64,000 nt of DNA. Source: a virus. A program made the position numbers and the translations under genes. The notes beneath the pieces were generated by a model, which did no database searches, was not told the origin of the DNA, and was given only the letters and a program-made list of their open reading frames with translations. Location: positions 1-64,000 of IMG/VR virus record IMGVR_UViG_3300035698_025127, one strand, 5' to 3'. Shown piece by piece: positions 1 through 8,876 of this stretch (position 1 is its first letter; every line of letters starts with the position of its first letter).

Positions 1-749
1 ACGGCACAAATACTTATGGTGCATTAGGACAGAGTTCTCATTCGGAGGGCGATTTAACAAAGGCCGAAGGTGATAATTCACATGCTGAAGGTGATACGAC
101 TACCGCTACAGGTGACGCTTCACATGCTGAAGGTAATACGACGGACGCACAGGGTAATAATTCACATGCTGAGGGTAGTAATACTATTGCATATACAGAT
201 AATTCACATGCAGAAGGTTATAAGTCAAAAACAAAACATTTTGCTTCACATGCTCAATCTTCTCATGATTTTATCGGACAAGTCGGGAGTGCTCAGTTTG
301 AACGTTTTGTTATTTCTGATGTAATTGAATTAGCCACTCAAAATGTAGCGTATATTGGTATTGACTCTGGCGACACTTTTACTGATAATTCAAGTGCATA
401 CGGTGCATACGTTGCTGATGGTAATAGTTTTTCTATGGATATTGGTGCTGTATATTCTTTCAAAATAAGATGTTTAGCCGTAAATGTAGATAATACGACA
501 GATTTAATTTTACAAAATCATATGTATTCGTCAACTATTCATGGAATTTTGAGACGATTTAATGCGGGATATGTACAGAATTCTGTAGAAACTGAAGATA
601 CAGATGTATTCTCTTCTGGATGTAGCTTTATTTTTGAAATTTATTCTGGCCTGCCATATATTGAATTTACTGGCACATTGGGAGAATCTTATCAGCTTCA
701 ATTTACAGTGGAATTTACAGAAATAGAAACTAAGGTCGCGGTCATATAA
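1..749 (+). CDS. Tail fibre/adhesin with SHAEG repeats, C-terminal part (5' truncated)
   Basis: The reading frame is open from the left edge (codons in phase with position 3) to a TAA at 747-749, so the start lies outside the window. Residues 12-87 of the visible part are six 14-residue repeats of the type SHAEGxxTxAxGxx, as in YadA/Hia-like trimeric adhesin heads and many phage fibres, usually trimeric and distal. A beta-rich domain of about 150 residues of unknown family follows and ends the protein. An internal ATG at 435 could open a 104-residue frame, but it lies within the same frame and has no ribosome site. The next gene overlaps the stop codon (TAATG). The role in host binding is inferred from repeat type and position. 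Confidence 0.85.
   Translation, partial: GTNTYGALGQSSHSEGDLTKAEGDNSHAEGDTTTATGDASHAEGNTTDAQGNNSHAEGSNTIAYTDNSHAEGYKSKTKHFASHAQSSHDFIGQVGSAQFERFVISDVIELATQNVAYIGIDSGDTFTDNSSAYGAYVADGNSFSMDIGAVYSFKIRCLAVNVDNTTDLILQNHMYSSTIHGILRRFNAGYVQNSVETEDTDVFSSGCSFIFEIYSGLPYIEFTGTLGESYQLQFTVEFTEIETKVAVI
36..263 (+). repeat. SHAEG repeat block, exact 42-bp period
   Basis: Six copies of a Ser-His-(Ala/Ser)-(Glu/Gln) unit start at 36, 78, 120, 162, 204 and 246, exactly 42 bp (14 codons) apart. The intervening codons vary in sequence, so the constraint is on protein structure and not a recent DNA duplication. Each unit probably forms one turn of a trimeric left-handed beta-roll. Confidence 0.9.
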
Positions 750-2164
750 TGGCTACATTTAACGGAAAACAAATAAGAGATGACGCCGAGATTGCAGTAA
801 AATCAGTAACAGTAAATGAAGATCGTAGTAGTACAACTCCGGGAATTGTTGCCAAACAATCAAACCCCGCAAGCCCCGACATAGAGTTACGATATAATGA
901 AGCTATATCTAAATGGCAATATACTAATGATGGTATAATTTATTCTGATATTGGTGGTAGTGGTGGCGGGGCAATTGCTGATTATGGAGATGAAACTGCC
1001 GATTCCTGTTTGGCTTTTTATAAGTTTGGACTTGATTCTGTACATCCGGGAAAAGAATATGTTTCGGGAACATCATATGAAATAACTGTCCCGTCTGACG
1101 CTAGAATAGTAACGGTTCCGGGTGATTTAACGGGTTTGCAAGATATAAGTGATATTATTGACCTTGGAACAATTGTTCCTGCATGGCAACTCCCCGGAGC
1201 AATGTCTGTTTCTGTGGTCGTATCTTTCCCCAACACTTTTACCACAGATACTAATTGGATTGCTGCGATGGATGATACGACAGGTTATAGTCTATCAGAA
1301 AATGCTCAATGGAAGTTCGGAATTGATAGTAGTTATTATGAAAATAGTACACCATCGGTTGCAATCGCAGATAATACTTCTTATGGGTCTCCGGGGACAC
1401 AATGGCTATATAGGTTGGGCAGCTATTATTTAAAGGCTTGGAAAATTACAAATAATACCGGTTCTGATCATATTTTGGGTAGTATTACTACGGCTCTTCG
1501 ATGTGATTTTACTAACACCTTGGATTTGGGGTTTTATATTGCGCCAGATTCCGGTGGATTGCCAGATTGGGGTAATCGTGTAAGTTATCCTGTAAAAACA
1601 TATTCTGGAATCGGCGATATTGACATTACCTGGGATAGTTTAAATTATATGTTGCCAGACACAGAATCGCATTGGATATTATATGAAGGAATTAGTGGAA
1701 CGGTTGGGATAGATAAAGTTGTAACAGTTAGGGAGGTTTTGTCTCCAAACGCTGGCCTTTTAACAAATATAACAACTACTAGAAGTAGTAGTGTTGATGG
1801 CGGAACGACTTGGGGTGCACCAGCCGATACGGATAGTTTTTCGCACGGTATATTATCAACAGTGGCAGGAATAACGCTAGATTTTTCGCCAGTACCGCAA
1901 CAATTTGTGTGTTATGGAAAGCCTGTTCATTTGTTATTTACAAGAAATGCCTCTATGGAAACAAAAATATATATGAATGGTGTGTTGATAGGCACGACAA
2001 CTACTGACTCTCCGCCAACCGGTGGTTCTAACACTACTTTGAAAATATATGCAAAAAATAAAATAATAACTTCTTTGGGGATTTATCCAACAGAACTAAG
2101 TGATGTGGTTGCAAGACGACAGTTTGTTGAAACTGTTGGGCCATTATATAGTGTAGCCTCGTAA
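749..2164 (+). CDS. Virion protein with LamG/concanavalin-like C-terminal domain
   Basis: This 471-residue protein starts with a short N-terminal part and a Gly/Ser linker (GGSGGG, about residue 70). The C-terminal half reads as a jelly-roll lectin fold: a HLLFTRN...IYMNGVLIG segment near residues 390-415 is the characteristic LamG pair of strands, and the chain ends in a helix-like tail. It lies between fibre genes, so a tail appendage that binds surface glycan is likely. The same HL.(W/F).RN...YLNGxLIG pattern occurs in the gene at 6454, so the two are probably paralogous domains. The start ATG overlaps the previous stop. The family is not named beyond LamG-like. Confidence 0.75.
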   Translation: MATFNGKQIRDDAEIAVKSVTVNEDRSSTTPGIVAKQSNPASPDIELRYNEAISKWQYTNDGIIYSDIGGSGGGAIADYGDETADSCLAFYKFGLDSVHPGKEYVSGTSYEITVPSDARIVTVPGDLTGLQDISDIIDLGTIVPAWQLPGAMSVSVVVSFPNTFTTDTNWIAAMDDTTGYSLSENAQWKFGIDSSYYENSTPSVAIADNTSYGSPGTQWLYRLGSYYLKAWKITNNTGSDHILGSITTALRCDFTNTLDLGFYIAPDSGGLPDWGNRVSYPVKTYSGIGDIDITWDSLNYMLPDTESHWILYEGISGTVGIDKVVTVREVLSPNAGLLTNITTTRSSSVDGGTTWGAPADTDSFSHGILSTVAGITLDFSPVPQQFVCYGKPVHLLFTRNASMETKIYMNGVLIGTTTTDSPPTGGSNTTLKIYAKNKIITSLGIYPTELSDVVARRQFVETVGPLYSVAS

Positions 2165-2179
2165 AAGGGAAAAAATATT

Positions 2180-2413
2180 ATGTTAGAAAATTATGAAAAT
2201 CTAAATAAAGCTGAATTTGATTTTTTTATGATGCTTTTACAAAAAAAAGCAGAAATGGAAGCGCAATATAATGAATTGAATAATCAAATTAATTCTTATA
2301 TTGTTGATTCTATTGAAAGTAAAGGTGGGGAAACTATAATAGGCGATACATATGAAATTGATATTGCAAATAAAAAAATTGTTTGTCTTAGTAAAAAAGA
2401 ACTGAAAAGATAA
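2180..2413 (+). CDS. Small hypothetical protein
   Basis: The product is 77 residues, with a helical, coiled-coil-like N-terminal half (about residues 8-45, rich in E, N, Q and K) and a short beta-like tail. It is preceded by an AAAGGGAAAAA ribosome site. It sits between two virion genes and overlaps the next start by one base (TAATG). No family was recognised. It could be a fibre chaperone or a small structural subunit, but nothing in the sequence decides this. Confidence 0.7.
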   Translation: MLENYENLNKAEFDFFMMLLQKKAEMEAQYNELNNQINSYIVDSIESKGGETIIGDTYEIDIANKKIVCLSKKELKR

Positions 2414-2679
2414 TGACTGTTGTAGCAGATTTAACCGATTTATTTACGCCTATTGATTCAGGTGTAAAGTGGCTTGAAGTTATTGGTTCAATTAACGGAT
2501 CAAACAAGATTTTTGCTGCATTGGAGGATATTGGTGACGATTACAAAGATTTTGTCGTTTCCCATAATGGACAAATTCTTAATTATGACGCGGACTATGT
2601 TTTTTCGGCGCCACGCACAGTAACTTTTATAATAGCACCATTATCTGGCGATTATATCAAAATAATTCGATTAGCATAA
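2413..2679 (+). CDS. Small fibre-domain protein
   Basis: The 88 residues match the layout of a fibre-tip beta domain common in phage tail proteins: a G(S)xxxF strand, then a VxxNGQxLxxxxDY segment (about residues 48-62), a strand ending in ...P and a final GDYIKI strand. Here the domain stands alone as its own gene. It probably assembles with the neighbouring fibre proteins. It overlaps the preceding stop by one base. Confidence 0.65.
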   Translation: MTVVADLTDLFTPIDSGVKWLEVIGSINGSNKIFAALEDIGDDYKDFVVSHNGQILNYDADYVFSAPRTVTFIIAPLSGDYIKIIRLA

Positions 2680-2691
2680 TAATTATTTGAA

Positions 2692-2710
2692 TCGAATATA
2701 TATATAGAGG
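2692..2710 (+). promoter_or_regulatory. Candidate late-promoter motif (CGAATATA type) with ribosome site
   Basis: TCGAATATATATATAGAGG lies in the 39-bp gap before the gene at 2719. Its left half resembles CGAA(G/T)ATAA elements found at 7884, 8827, 17708 and 37075, and its right half is the GAGG ribosome site. It may be a late promoter read with the gp55-like sigma factor. This is inferred from recurrence only. Confidence 0.35.
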
Positions 2711-2718
2711 AAAATTTA

Positions 2719-3834
2719 ATGAATTATGTAACAGTAAACGAAGATTTTAAACGTACCGCACCGTTTTTGTTTAATAATAGTACGAATAGTGATATTCAAA
2801 CGGTAACATGTTCTTCAATTAATGTTGAAGGCTATTTCGAGGAATTTGATGTAAAAATTCCGCTTTTGCCCGAATCTCCACTACCTTTTGACGTTATTAC
2901 TCATATTAATGTGATTCCCACATTCCCGGAATTTACAGAAAGCGAAGTCATTACTGGTGATTCGACAAATAACAAAGACATTAAATTGCTTACAATGTCT
3001 CAAATGCCAGTACCGGGTTTTGTACGCGGAGAAGTTATTACTGCTGTAGGCGGAGCAACTGCTATTATTGGTAGAAGATATGTTACAACAGATACTTATT
3101 TAGTATATGATGTTGATGAATCTGGTGGTGCTTGGGGTGGAAATGTTACTGGCGGTTCTGGTGGTGGCGCCACAACACCGGGCACTGTAAGTGCAAATAC
3201 GGCATTTAAGGCCTACTATGATAGTTCGATTAAACATGGTAGGAATGTTTCAAGGGTAAGAAACATAGGCGCTGTTTATTCTGACGACGTTTTATTGCGT
3301 GGTTGTAATATGTTACCTCCACCTGGTTCTACTATTGGTGGTTCGACGTCTGGCGAAACGGCAGTAATAAATTCTATTACTCCGCCAGGCATTGTAGCAA
3401 GTCTTAGAGAAGCTAAATTGCATAGTTCTACATTAGTTGCTGATAATCTGGGCATTATGTTGAGGTCTGCACTTATGTACGGCGATGCTTGTGATTTGCT
3501 TAATCCGATAGCAGTAGATGGCATTGAAGCGAGAATGAGACGTCAGGAAATGATTTTTATTGATGACCATCCGCACCATACCAATGAAAGTCTTGATTGC
3601 GCATTTGATTTTGGAAATTCTCAGGTTAGTGGAAAATGGTCAACTTCTACAAGTTCAGTGAGAGCTTCTTCTGAAAGTCCAATTAGTGGTGAGCCATTTG
3701 CTGACGCACTTATTTTTAGATTATATGTTAGTGGTAATATTCCGGCTGAAGAGCTTACCGACAATATAGTATTTCGTAGGATAGTATATAATGAGGGTTG
3801 GAGATATCTCCAGCATAAAGGAGTTAAAATCTAA
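2719..3834 (+). CDS. Tail fibre/virion structural protein
   Basis: This 371-residue protein is beta-rich and rich in S, T and G, with a Gly-rich linker (GGSGGGATTPG, about residue 150) that separates an N-terminal domain from a C-terminal one. The C-terminal part contains a conserved-looking segment with MRRQEMIFIDDHPHHTNES near residues 272-290. No catalytic motif was seen. It has a clear GAGG ribosome site 9 bases before the ATG, follows a possible late promoter and overlaps the next gene by one base. A minor tail or fibre component is the most reasonable call; the exact role is unknown. Confidence 0.65.
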   Translation: MNYVTVNEDFKRTAPFLFNNSTNSDIQTVTCSSINVEGYFEEFDVKIPLLPESPLPFDVITHINVIPTFPEFTESEVITGDSTNNKDIKLLTMSQMPVPGFVRGEVITAVGGATAIIGRRYVTTDTYLVYDVDESGGAWGGNVTGGSGGGATTPGTVSANTAFKAYYDSSIKHGRNVSRVRNIGAVYSDDVLLRGCNMLPPPGSTIGGSTSGETAVINSITPPGIVASLREAKLHSSTLVADNLGIMLRSALMYGDACDLLNPIAVDGIEARMRRQEMIFIDDHPHHTNESLDCAFDFGNSQVSGKWSTSTSSVRASSESPISGEPFADALIFRLYVSGNIPAEELTDNIVFRRIVYNEGWRYLQHKGVKI

Positions 3835-4175
3835 TGGCTATTGGAAGAGGTCCGGTATTTGATGCGGAAGCGGGTAATGTTTGGTCTGATGTAGTTGATA
3901 TTAGTGGCAGTACGGCAGTTTATCTGTATTATCATATAAGTGCGGCAGCTACTATTAATATTAAAAGTGCTTTACTAAATAATCAGGGTGTTGTAGATGT
4001 CCCAACAAATTTAGTTTATAATCCGGCAACGCATGTTGGCGCAATGGATATGACTTCATTCGCAACGGCGGGTTATCAAACGGAAGTTCTACTTACCAAC
4101 CACGCCATGGATAATATTGTGTTCGAGGTTTCCGGTAATACCGGAACCGTAACGCTTTATTATATAGCAACATAG
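3834..4175 (+). CDS. Small virion protein, beta-rich
   Basis: The 113 residues predict an all-beta sandwich: short alternating hydrophobic strands and a terminal NTGTVTLYYIAT strand. The lack of charge clusters, the S/T/A/G-rich composition and the overlap with the preceding fibre gene (TAATG) all point to a structural or fibre-associated subunit. No named family was recognised. Confidence 0.65.
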   Translation: MAIGRGPVFDAEAGNVWSDVVDISGSTAVYLYYHISAAATINIKSALLNNQGVVDVPTNLVYNPATHVGAMDMTSFATAGYQTEVLLTNHAMDNIVFEVSGNTGTVTLYYIAT

Positions 4176-4185
4176 AGGTTATATT

Positions 4186-6450
4186 ATGGGTACAAAATAT
4201 TGGAAAAATGGACCATGGCCTTATTTAAGTGATGCCGCTGGCGGGCATGTTTACGATGGCATTTATGTTGCTGCTGATTCCGGAAACGATGCAAATTCTG
4301 GAACGAACCAGGAACCTGTAAAAACGCTGCAAGCCGCATGGGATTTGTCTTCTGATAACGACATTATCGTTTTATCGGAAGCTGGTTCATATGGTGGATT
4401 GGCTGTTACGGCTGTAAATAAAAAGCTAAATATCAAGATTGTTGATTCGACTAGCACAAAAACTTCCAAAATAACTAATACAATTGATATTGATGATGGT
4501 GTTTATGGTGTTGGGGATCAATTTATTTCTCTATTCGGGGTTGAATTTTTATTAGATATTGCCGATTCCGAACTTTTTGATTTTGGGAACAATGATGTTT
4601 TGGTAGATTTGTATGATACTAGAATATCTGCCTATTTAGGCACACAATCACTTATTAGTGCTGGAACTGTAAGGCTATACCTTGAAAAAGGTTTTATCGT
4701 GGTTAAACAGTGGGGTGCCGGAACTGTATCAAACTTGATTGGCTATGATGGTTCGATTGTCAGTGACAATGGCGTTACGTGTAGCTTTGCCGTATTTACC
4801 GATTTTAACATTGAGACAAGTTTGGCAGTATCTGCGGCTTCATTGACAAGTGCAGGTGTGACATATCTTGCGCGTTCAAAAGTATTTGCGACTGGTTATG
4901 TACCGGGCGCAATTGTAACTACAGGATTATTTTCTTCTACTGAGTCTATATGGAATACACAATATTCTACTTATGGTTCGTTGGAATTATTTGGTATTCA
5001 TGATTTTTCTGACAATGCTGCTGATATTCGGGCAAATTTAACCACTGAACCGGGCGCGCTAGGTGCTACAGCAATGGACTCTTCTGGGATGTTGGTACAC
5101 GACGGATCTATATGGCGACCTTTTGATATATCTATTGCGAATGTTGCTCTTGACCCTACAGGTATTATTGACCGGACTACGTCCGAAATAATTTTTACGG
5201 ATGGCGGAACTGGCTCAATAACTATCCAGCCTTTAGCTCCAGCAACAGAATTTGACGTTTATATTAATGGCGTAACTCATACTTATAACTCTGCTCAAAC
5301 AACGGTTTTGGATGGAGCAGAAGGTATTCATTGGGCATATTTTGACGATACCGGAACTCTGCAGTCTGTGGCAAGTGCAGAGCCTGATTTTTCAAACGCG
5401 TTGGTGGCCACAAGCCACTGGGACGCAACGTCTAGTGTTTTTACAAAACGTGCCGATGAACGCCATGGGATCATGCAATGGATTACACATAAATATTTGC
5501 ACGAAGTAATAGGGACTAAGGTTTCCGGATTTACTCTAAGTAGGCTAGCTACGGGCACAGGTGCTGCGGACAACGATGCCAAGATCCTTTTGGGGAATGG
5601 TGTTATTGCTGATGAAGATTTAGTGTATAATATTACCGATGGTTTTCCGCAGGATTTAAGTCCAATTGCACAGATTCCGATAATTTATCGAGACGGAGCT
5701 ACTGGGGTATATCGCAAACTCGCTGCAGACGATTACCCACTAATAACTGCTAGTAAGGCTGGGTCTGGCGCCAGAGCCCACTACAACGAGTTTACCGGCG
5801 GAGTTTGGACATTCTCAGAGGTTCAGGACAACCGATATATGTGTATGTTCTTGATTGGGGATAACGATTTGTCAGAACCTATTTATGCTATCCCCTCCCA
5901 AACAGATGGTCGATTAGATGACATGCAGGAACTTTTGTTCTCTGACTTAAATCTCCCGACAAATATTTTGCCGGAACGAGTATTGATGTATAAGCTGATA
6001 ATTCGAACTCGGAATTCTTATGGCAACACTCCCAAGGCATACATTGCAGGGGTGACGGACTATAGGAAGTCCGGAATAACGAATGCCACGGCTATTACTG
6101 CGACTGATCATAACACCCTAAATAACAGGGATGTCTTGGGGTCACACCCTTCGCGGGCGGTTGCGAATTCTTATGTAACTGTGTCGGACACCGACCACGT
6201 GGTTGCCTCAGATGAAAACGGTATTGTATACGATACTTTAACAGCAGCCCGGGCGATTGCATTGCCGGATGCTGCTGCTTTTCCGGGTAGACGGATTATG
6301 GTCAAAGATTTATCTGGTAATTCGGGCACACATAATTTAACTGTGACGCCTTCAATTGGAACTATAGATGGTTCTGCGACTTTTGTTATTAGTACAGGAT
6401 TGGCTAGTTTTCACTTTGTTTCTTATAATGATAATTGGATTGTGGAGTAA
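4186..6450 (+). CDS. Tailspike-like protein with N-terminal beta-helix
   Basis: The product is 754 residues. Residues about 25-75 carry the signature of right-handed parallel beta-helix proteins (YVAADSGNDANSGTNQEPVKTLQAA), followed by beta-helix-like turns to about residue 290. A middle region (about 320-640) contains a mixed domain with a VYINGVTHTYN strand. The last 90 residues form a common phage-fibre C-terminal domain in which a row of aliphatic residues, LPGAAAFPGR-like, precedes a terminal strand ending NDNWIVE. Beta-helix tailspikes often bind or cut polysaccharide, but no catalytic Asp/Glu set can be assigned by eye. The ribosome site is GAGG at 4173. Confidence 0.7.
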   Translation: MGTKYWKNGPWPYLSDAAGGHVYDGIYVAADSGNDANSGTNQEPVKTLQAAWDLSSDNDIIVLSEAGSYGGLAVTAVNKKLNIKIVDSTSTKTSKITNTIDIDDGVYGVGDQFISLFGVEFLLDIADSELFDFGNNDVLVDLYDTRISAYLGTQSLISAGTVRLYLEKGFIVVKQWGAGTVSNLIGYDGSIVSDNGVTCSFAVFTDFNIETSLAVSAASLTSAGVTYLARSKVFATGYVPGAIVTTGLFSSTESIWNTQYSTYGSLELFGIHDFSDNAADIRANLTTEPGALGATAMDSSGMLVHDGSIWRPFDISIANVALDPTGIIDRTTSEIIFTDGGTGSITIQPLAPATEFDVYINGVTHTYNSAQTTVLDGAEGIHWAYFDDTGTLQSVASAEPDFSNALVATSHWDATSSVFTKRADERHGIMQWITHKYLHEVIGTKVSGFTLSRLATGTGAADNDAKILLGNGVIADEDLVYNITDGFPQDLSPIAQIPIIYRDGATGVYRKLAADDYPLITASKAGSGARAHYNEFTGGVWTFSEVQDNRYMCMFLIGDNDLSEPIYAIPSQTDGRLDDMQELLFSDLNLPTNILPERVLMYKLIIRTRNSYGNTPKAYIAGVTDYRKSGITNATAITATDHNTLNNRDVLGSHPSRAVANSYVTVSDTDHVVASDENGIVYDTLTAARAIALPDAAAFPGRRIMVKDLSGNSGTHNLTVTPSIGTIDGSATFVISTGLASFHFVSYNDNWIVE

Positions 6451-6453
6451 AAT

Positions 6454-7401
6454 ATGGCTTATATACCATCAGGTGCCGCAAGTTCCCCCTATGGAATTGT
6501 TAATACGTTCGATAATGATGTTGATCATACAGTGTTTTTGATTGATGCTACTGCGACTAACCCGTATATAGATCAATCAAACACCAGCGCTGGTGTAATT
6601 ACACCGCCTTCAGATAATATCTTATTGCCAGTCAATGGAAGTTACTTGAAAGTATATACTACTGTTCCAAGTAATCCTACGTATACGTGTGGAGGGACAT
6701 CTTCAGTTCCTGTGCCGACTACATTAACTTCAGGGGTTTCTGCCACCGACACTACAATGGTTGTGGCCACAGCTACAAATTTCGCTATCAGCAAACGATT
6801 GGTGATTGCGCCAGATACAGCAAATCAGGAATATGTAACCATTTCGAATGTTGTTGGAACAACAATAACTATTGAAAGTCCGGGGTTTGTGAACCCTCAT
6901 TTAAGTGGGGTTGTAGTGCAAAGTCCCTTGAGATTGCAAAGTAGTTTGACCGGCGAAGCAATCATTATAGCCCATAGTCAAAACCCCAAGATAGCTATTG
7001 GGTTTTCGGGCTATCCGTCTTCTGGGCAAAATCACAATCATCAATGGCAATTTACCATAAATCCAACTAGTTCCCAATATTTTGGAATGTATTGGGAAAA
7101 CGGGTCTGCCGTACAAATTCTGGCTTTCCCGACAAAAAATCATAGATTTAGGGTTCCGGTAGGCCAACCGATACATCTTGCATGGGTTCGCAACGACCTT
7201 GGAACTACCAGTACCGTTACAACTTATCTAAATGGTGCATTGATTGGTGTTAGTGCTGCGGTAAACAATCCAGACGGCGGCGATGATGCAATGCAGGTAT
7301 ATTTTGGGGTTGTCGAAGGTTCGTTGGTTTCTGCTAGAGTAAGTGATTACGCCATGGATGCAGCGCAAGTTGCTGCGTCTTATAGTGCGCTTGTGGCATA
7401 A
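6454..7401 (+). CDS. Virion protein with LamG-like lectin domain
   Basis: The product is 315 residues. A short N-terminal region is followed by a small beta domain with a VTISNVVGTTITIES segment (about residues 128-145). A C-terminal jelly-roll carries IHLAWVRN...TTYLNGALIG (about residues 243-270) and ends with a short helix, YAMDAAQVAASYSALVA. The lectin-like end matches the one at 749-2164 in layout, which suggests duplication of a carbohydrate-binding module. It starts 4 bases after the preceding stop and probably lies in the same transcript. Confidence 0.7.
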   Translation: MAYIPSGAASSPYGIVNTFDNDVDHTVFLIDATATNPYIDQSNTSAGVITPPSDNILLPVNGSYLKVYTTVPSNPTYTCGGTSSVPVPTTLTSGVSATDTTMVVATATNFAISKRLVIAPDTANQEYVTISNVVGTTITIESPGFVNPHLSGVVVQSPLRLQSSLTGEAIIIAHSQNPKIAIGFSGYPSSGQNHNHQWQFTINPTSSQYFGMYWENGSAVQILAFPTKNHRFRVPVGQPIHLAWVRNDLGTTSTVTTYLNGALIGVSAAVNNPDGGDDAMQVYFGVVEGSLVSARVSDYAMDAAQVAASYSALVA

Positions 7402-7412
7402 GGATTTTATTT

Positions 7413-7868
7413 ATGATTGACATTCAAAAAACTTATCAACGATGGGGCAAGTCATATAGATTACGTTTTATGCCATATAATAGTGGTGTATTTGTTTCTG
7501 GATATGAGGTGTATGCGTACATTATGCGCGTAAGTGATGGTGCATTTTTTGATTTTTATAGTTACGATGCCAATCCGAATAACGATGTTTGGCTTACAAC
7601 CGGTTCTTTTCCGGGAGATTTAACGCATTTAAGAAAGTTATTACCGGAATTCAAAATTGGCACAATACCGTTTTATTACGGAATTGAATGGAATTTTCCC
7701 AATAATGTTGAAAAAGACGATACAGAAACGTATCAAGTATTCTACTATAATCCTACAAGTAAGGTTATTAGTACAGAAGAAGTAGTTTATATACCTAAAA
7801 CAATGAGTTTTAACGTTTATGAAGCGCAACCGGCTGTGTCAGGCGACATAGTTTCGGTATGCGGATAA
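7413..7868 (+). CDS. Virion protein, Ig-like/upper-baseplate type
   Basis: The 151 residues begin with a GKSYRLRFMPYNSGVFV strand pair and continue with alternating aromatic-rich beta strands. The layout resembles the N-terminal Ig-like domain of baseplate upper proteins and of the gene at 15940: a 'G.. y.l.f' opening, a central helix LTHLRKLLPEF, then a FYYGIEWNF strand. No enzyme motif was seen. It sits within the appendage cluster with an AGGATTTT-type ribosome site. Assignment to a domain family is tentative. Confidence 0.6.
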   Translation: MIDIQKTYQRWGKSYRLRFMPYNSGVFVSGYEVYAYIMRVSDGAFFDFYSYDANPNNDVWLTTGSFPGDLTHLRKLLPEFKIGTIPFYYGIEWNFPNNVEKDDTETYQVFYYNPTSKVISTEEVVYIPKTMSFNVYEAQPAVSGDIVSVCG

Positions 7869-7883
7869 GAATTTTTATTACAA

Positions 7884-7904
7884 CCGAAGATAATTATATA
7901 GAAG
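7884..7904 (+). promoter_or_regulatory. Candidate late-promoter motif (CCGAAGATAA)
   Basis: CCGAAGATAA followed by TTATATAGAAG lies about 80 bp before the ATG at 7987, in a gap of nearly 120 bp. The same decamer occurs at 17708 and 37075 ahead of new transcription units. A short hairpin (7911-7935) follows it, so it may lie in the leader. Recurrence is the only evidence. Confidence 0.35.
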
Positions 7905-7910
7905 AAGTTA

Positions 7911-7938
7911 TTTTACTATAAACGATATAGTAGAATTT
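7911..7938 (+). other. Hairpin in the leader of the gene at 7987
   Basis: TTTTACTATA (7911-7920) can pair over its full length, with one G-T pair, with TATAGTAGAA (7926-7935) around the loop AACGA. Three to four T residues follow. This could be a weak terminator of the upstream operon or a leader structure. Confidence 0.4.
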
Positions 7939-7986
7939 TAAGGCAGAAAAACAATTAACTAGTTAAGAGAAAGTAAGAGAATTATT

Positions 7987-8760
7987 ATGCCGGGACCTTG
8001 GACTAATACAAGAAAAAATAGCGTATCGGGAAAATGGGAATATTCAGAAGATAGCGGTGCCACGTGGTTGGAATTTGGTAGTACAGCAGATATTTCTGTA
8101 GTTAGTGGGGGTCTTTCAACACTTGACGGAACAGTAACAACCAATGCAGCCGCATCATTAGATATTGGTGGATATTCCTATGTAAATTTGGAGATGCCAA
8201 CACAACCTACCGCTGCCGATACTATCACCATCGGTGCTACCGATGTATATGAATTGGATGGAGGCGGGGTAAATATTAATGTTGCTCTAGGAATTGACGT
8301 TGCTGCTACTAGAGCCGCATTGGTAGTGGCCATTAACACCTTGGGTACAGAAAACGTACTTGCTGGTTCTCCGGGTGGAAGTGTAATATATCTTCGAGCT
8401 GCTGATGCCCCCGGTGGAACTCCAGTAGTCGGTGTTGGTCCAAGTTTGGCAGTTTCGGTAAGTATGGCTGCCGGTGGCAATGTGTTGCGTCAGACAAATT
8501 TTAATGAGTCTGGTCGCGCACCGTCAAAGCACTTTAAGACAAGTATTGTGTGTACCGCGGAAAACGTAGCCGGAAGTTTTGTAATTGGAACGCCAGAAGC
8601 TGTTACAAGTGTTACCTGGTCAGCATATACTGCTACAGGCGAACTTATTGAGGCTACTACCGGAACTGTAATTGCAAGCGCCGGAAATATTGTTTGTAAT
8701 TTTAGTACAGGTGGTTCGCCATTAATAGCAACCAATGTGGTTAAAATTTTTGCTTGGTAA
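7987..8760 (+). CDS. Virion protein with 'AIN' beta module
   Basis: The product is 257 residues. The N-terminus (W..TR...GKWEYSEDSGATWLEFG) resembles short tryptophan-rich carbohydrate or fibre modules. Residues about 70-165 form a domain of the type ADTITIG...TRAALVVAINTLG...GSVIYLRAADAPGG, which is frequent in phage virion proteins and resembles flagellar-hook IN modules. The same kind of module recurs many times in the giant protein at 8877 and in the tail sheath at 39856. The C-terminus is a beta domain that ends before a terminator. A structural role is likely; the partner is unknown. Confidence 0.65.
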   Translation: MPGPWTNTRKNSVSGKWEYSEDSGATWLEFGSTADISVVSGGLSTLDGTVTTNAAASLDIGGYSYVNLEMPTQPTAADTITIGATDVYELDGGGVNINVALGIDVAATRAALVVAINTLGTENVLAGSPGGSVIYLRAADAPGGTPVVGVGPSLAVSVSMAAGGNVLRQTNFNESGRAPSKHFKTSIVCTAENVAGSFVIGTPEAVTSVTWSAYTATGELIEATTGTVIASAGNIVCNFSTGGSPLIATNVVKIFAW

Positions 8761-8788
8761 TAACAATATAATTTGAAATTATTATGGA

Positions 8789-8823
8789 CTAGCTCTGGGA
8801 ATTATTCCGGGGTTAGTTTTTTT
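8789..8823 (+). terminator. Rho-independent terminator
   Basis: The stem from CTAGCTCTGG... (8789) to ...CCGGGGTTAG (8816) pairs along 12 positions with wobble pairs and one bulged G around a TTA loop. It is followed by seven T residues (8817-8823). It closes the block that ends with the gene at 7987. Confidence 0.8.
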
Positions 8824-8826
8824 GTA

Positions 8827-8843
8827 TCGAATATAAAGTAAAG
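8827..8843 (+). promoter_or_regulatory. Candidate late-promoter motif (CGAATATAAAG)
   Basis: TCGAATATAAAGTAAAG starts 4 bp after the terminator at 8789-8823 and 34 bp before the giant gene at 8877. A promoter is needed somewhere here, and the element resembles those at 2692, 17708 and 37075. Its ATATAAAG core is also close to the T4 late TATAAATA box. Confidence 0.45.
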
Positions 8844-8876
8844 TGCGATTATATTTTTTTATTAAGGCAAGGTAAT

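Noticed and set aside
36-263. CRISPR-like array in the repeated region
   Set aside because: The repeats are in-frame codons with a 42-bp period and no conserved DNA repeat or unique spacers.
435-749. 104-residue gene starting at an internal ATG
   Set aside because: It is in the same frame as the truncated SHAEG fibre gene, with no ribosome site; it is only its C-terminal part.
7859-7921. 20-codon frame after the gene at 7413 (MRIRIFITTEDNY...)
   Set aside because: No ribosome site and it holds the CCGAAGATAA element. Chance frame or remnant; not enough to call a gene.
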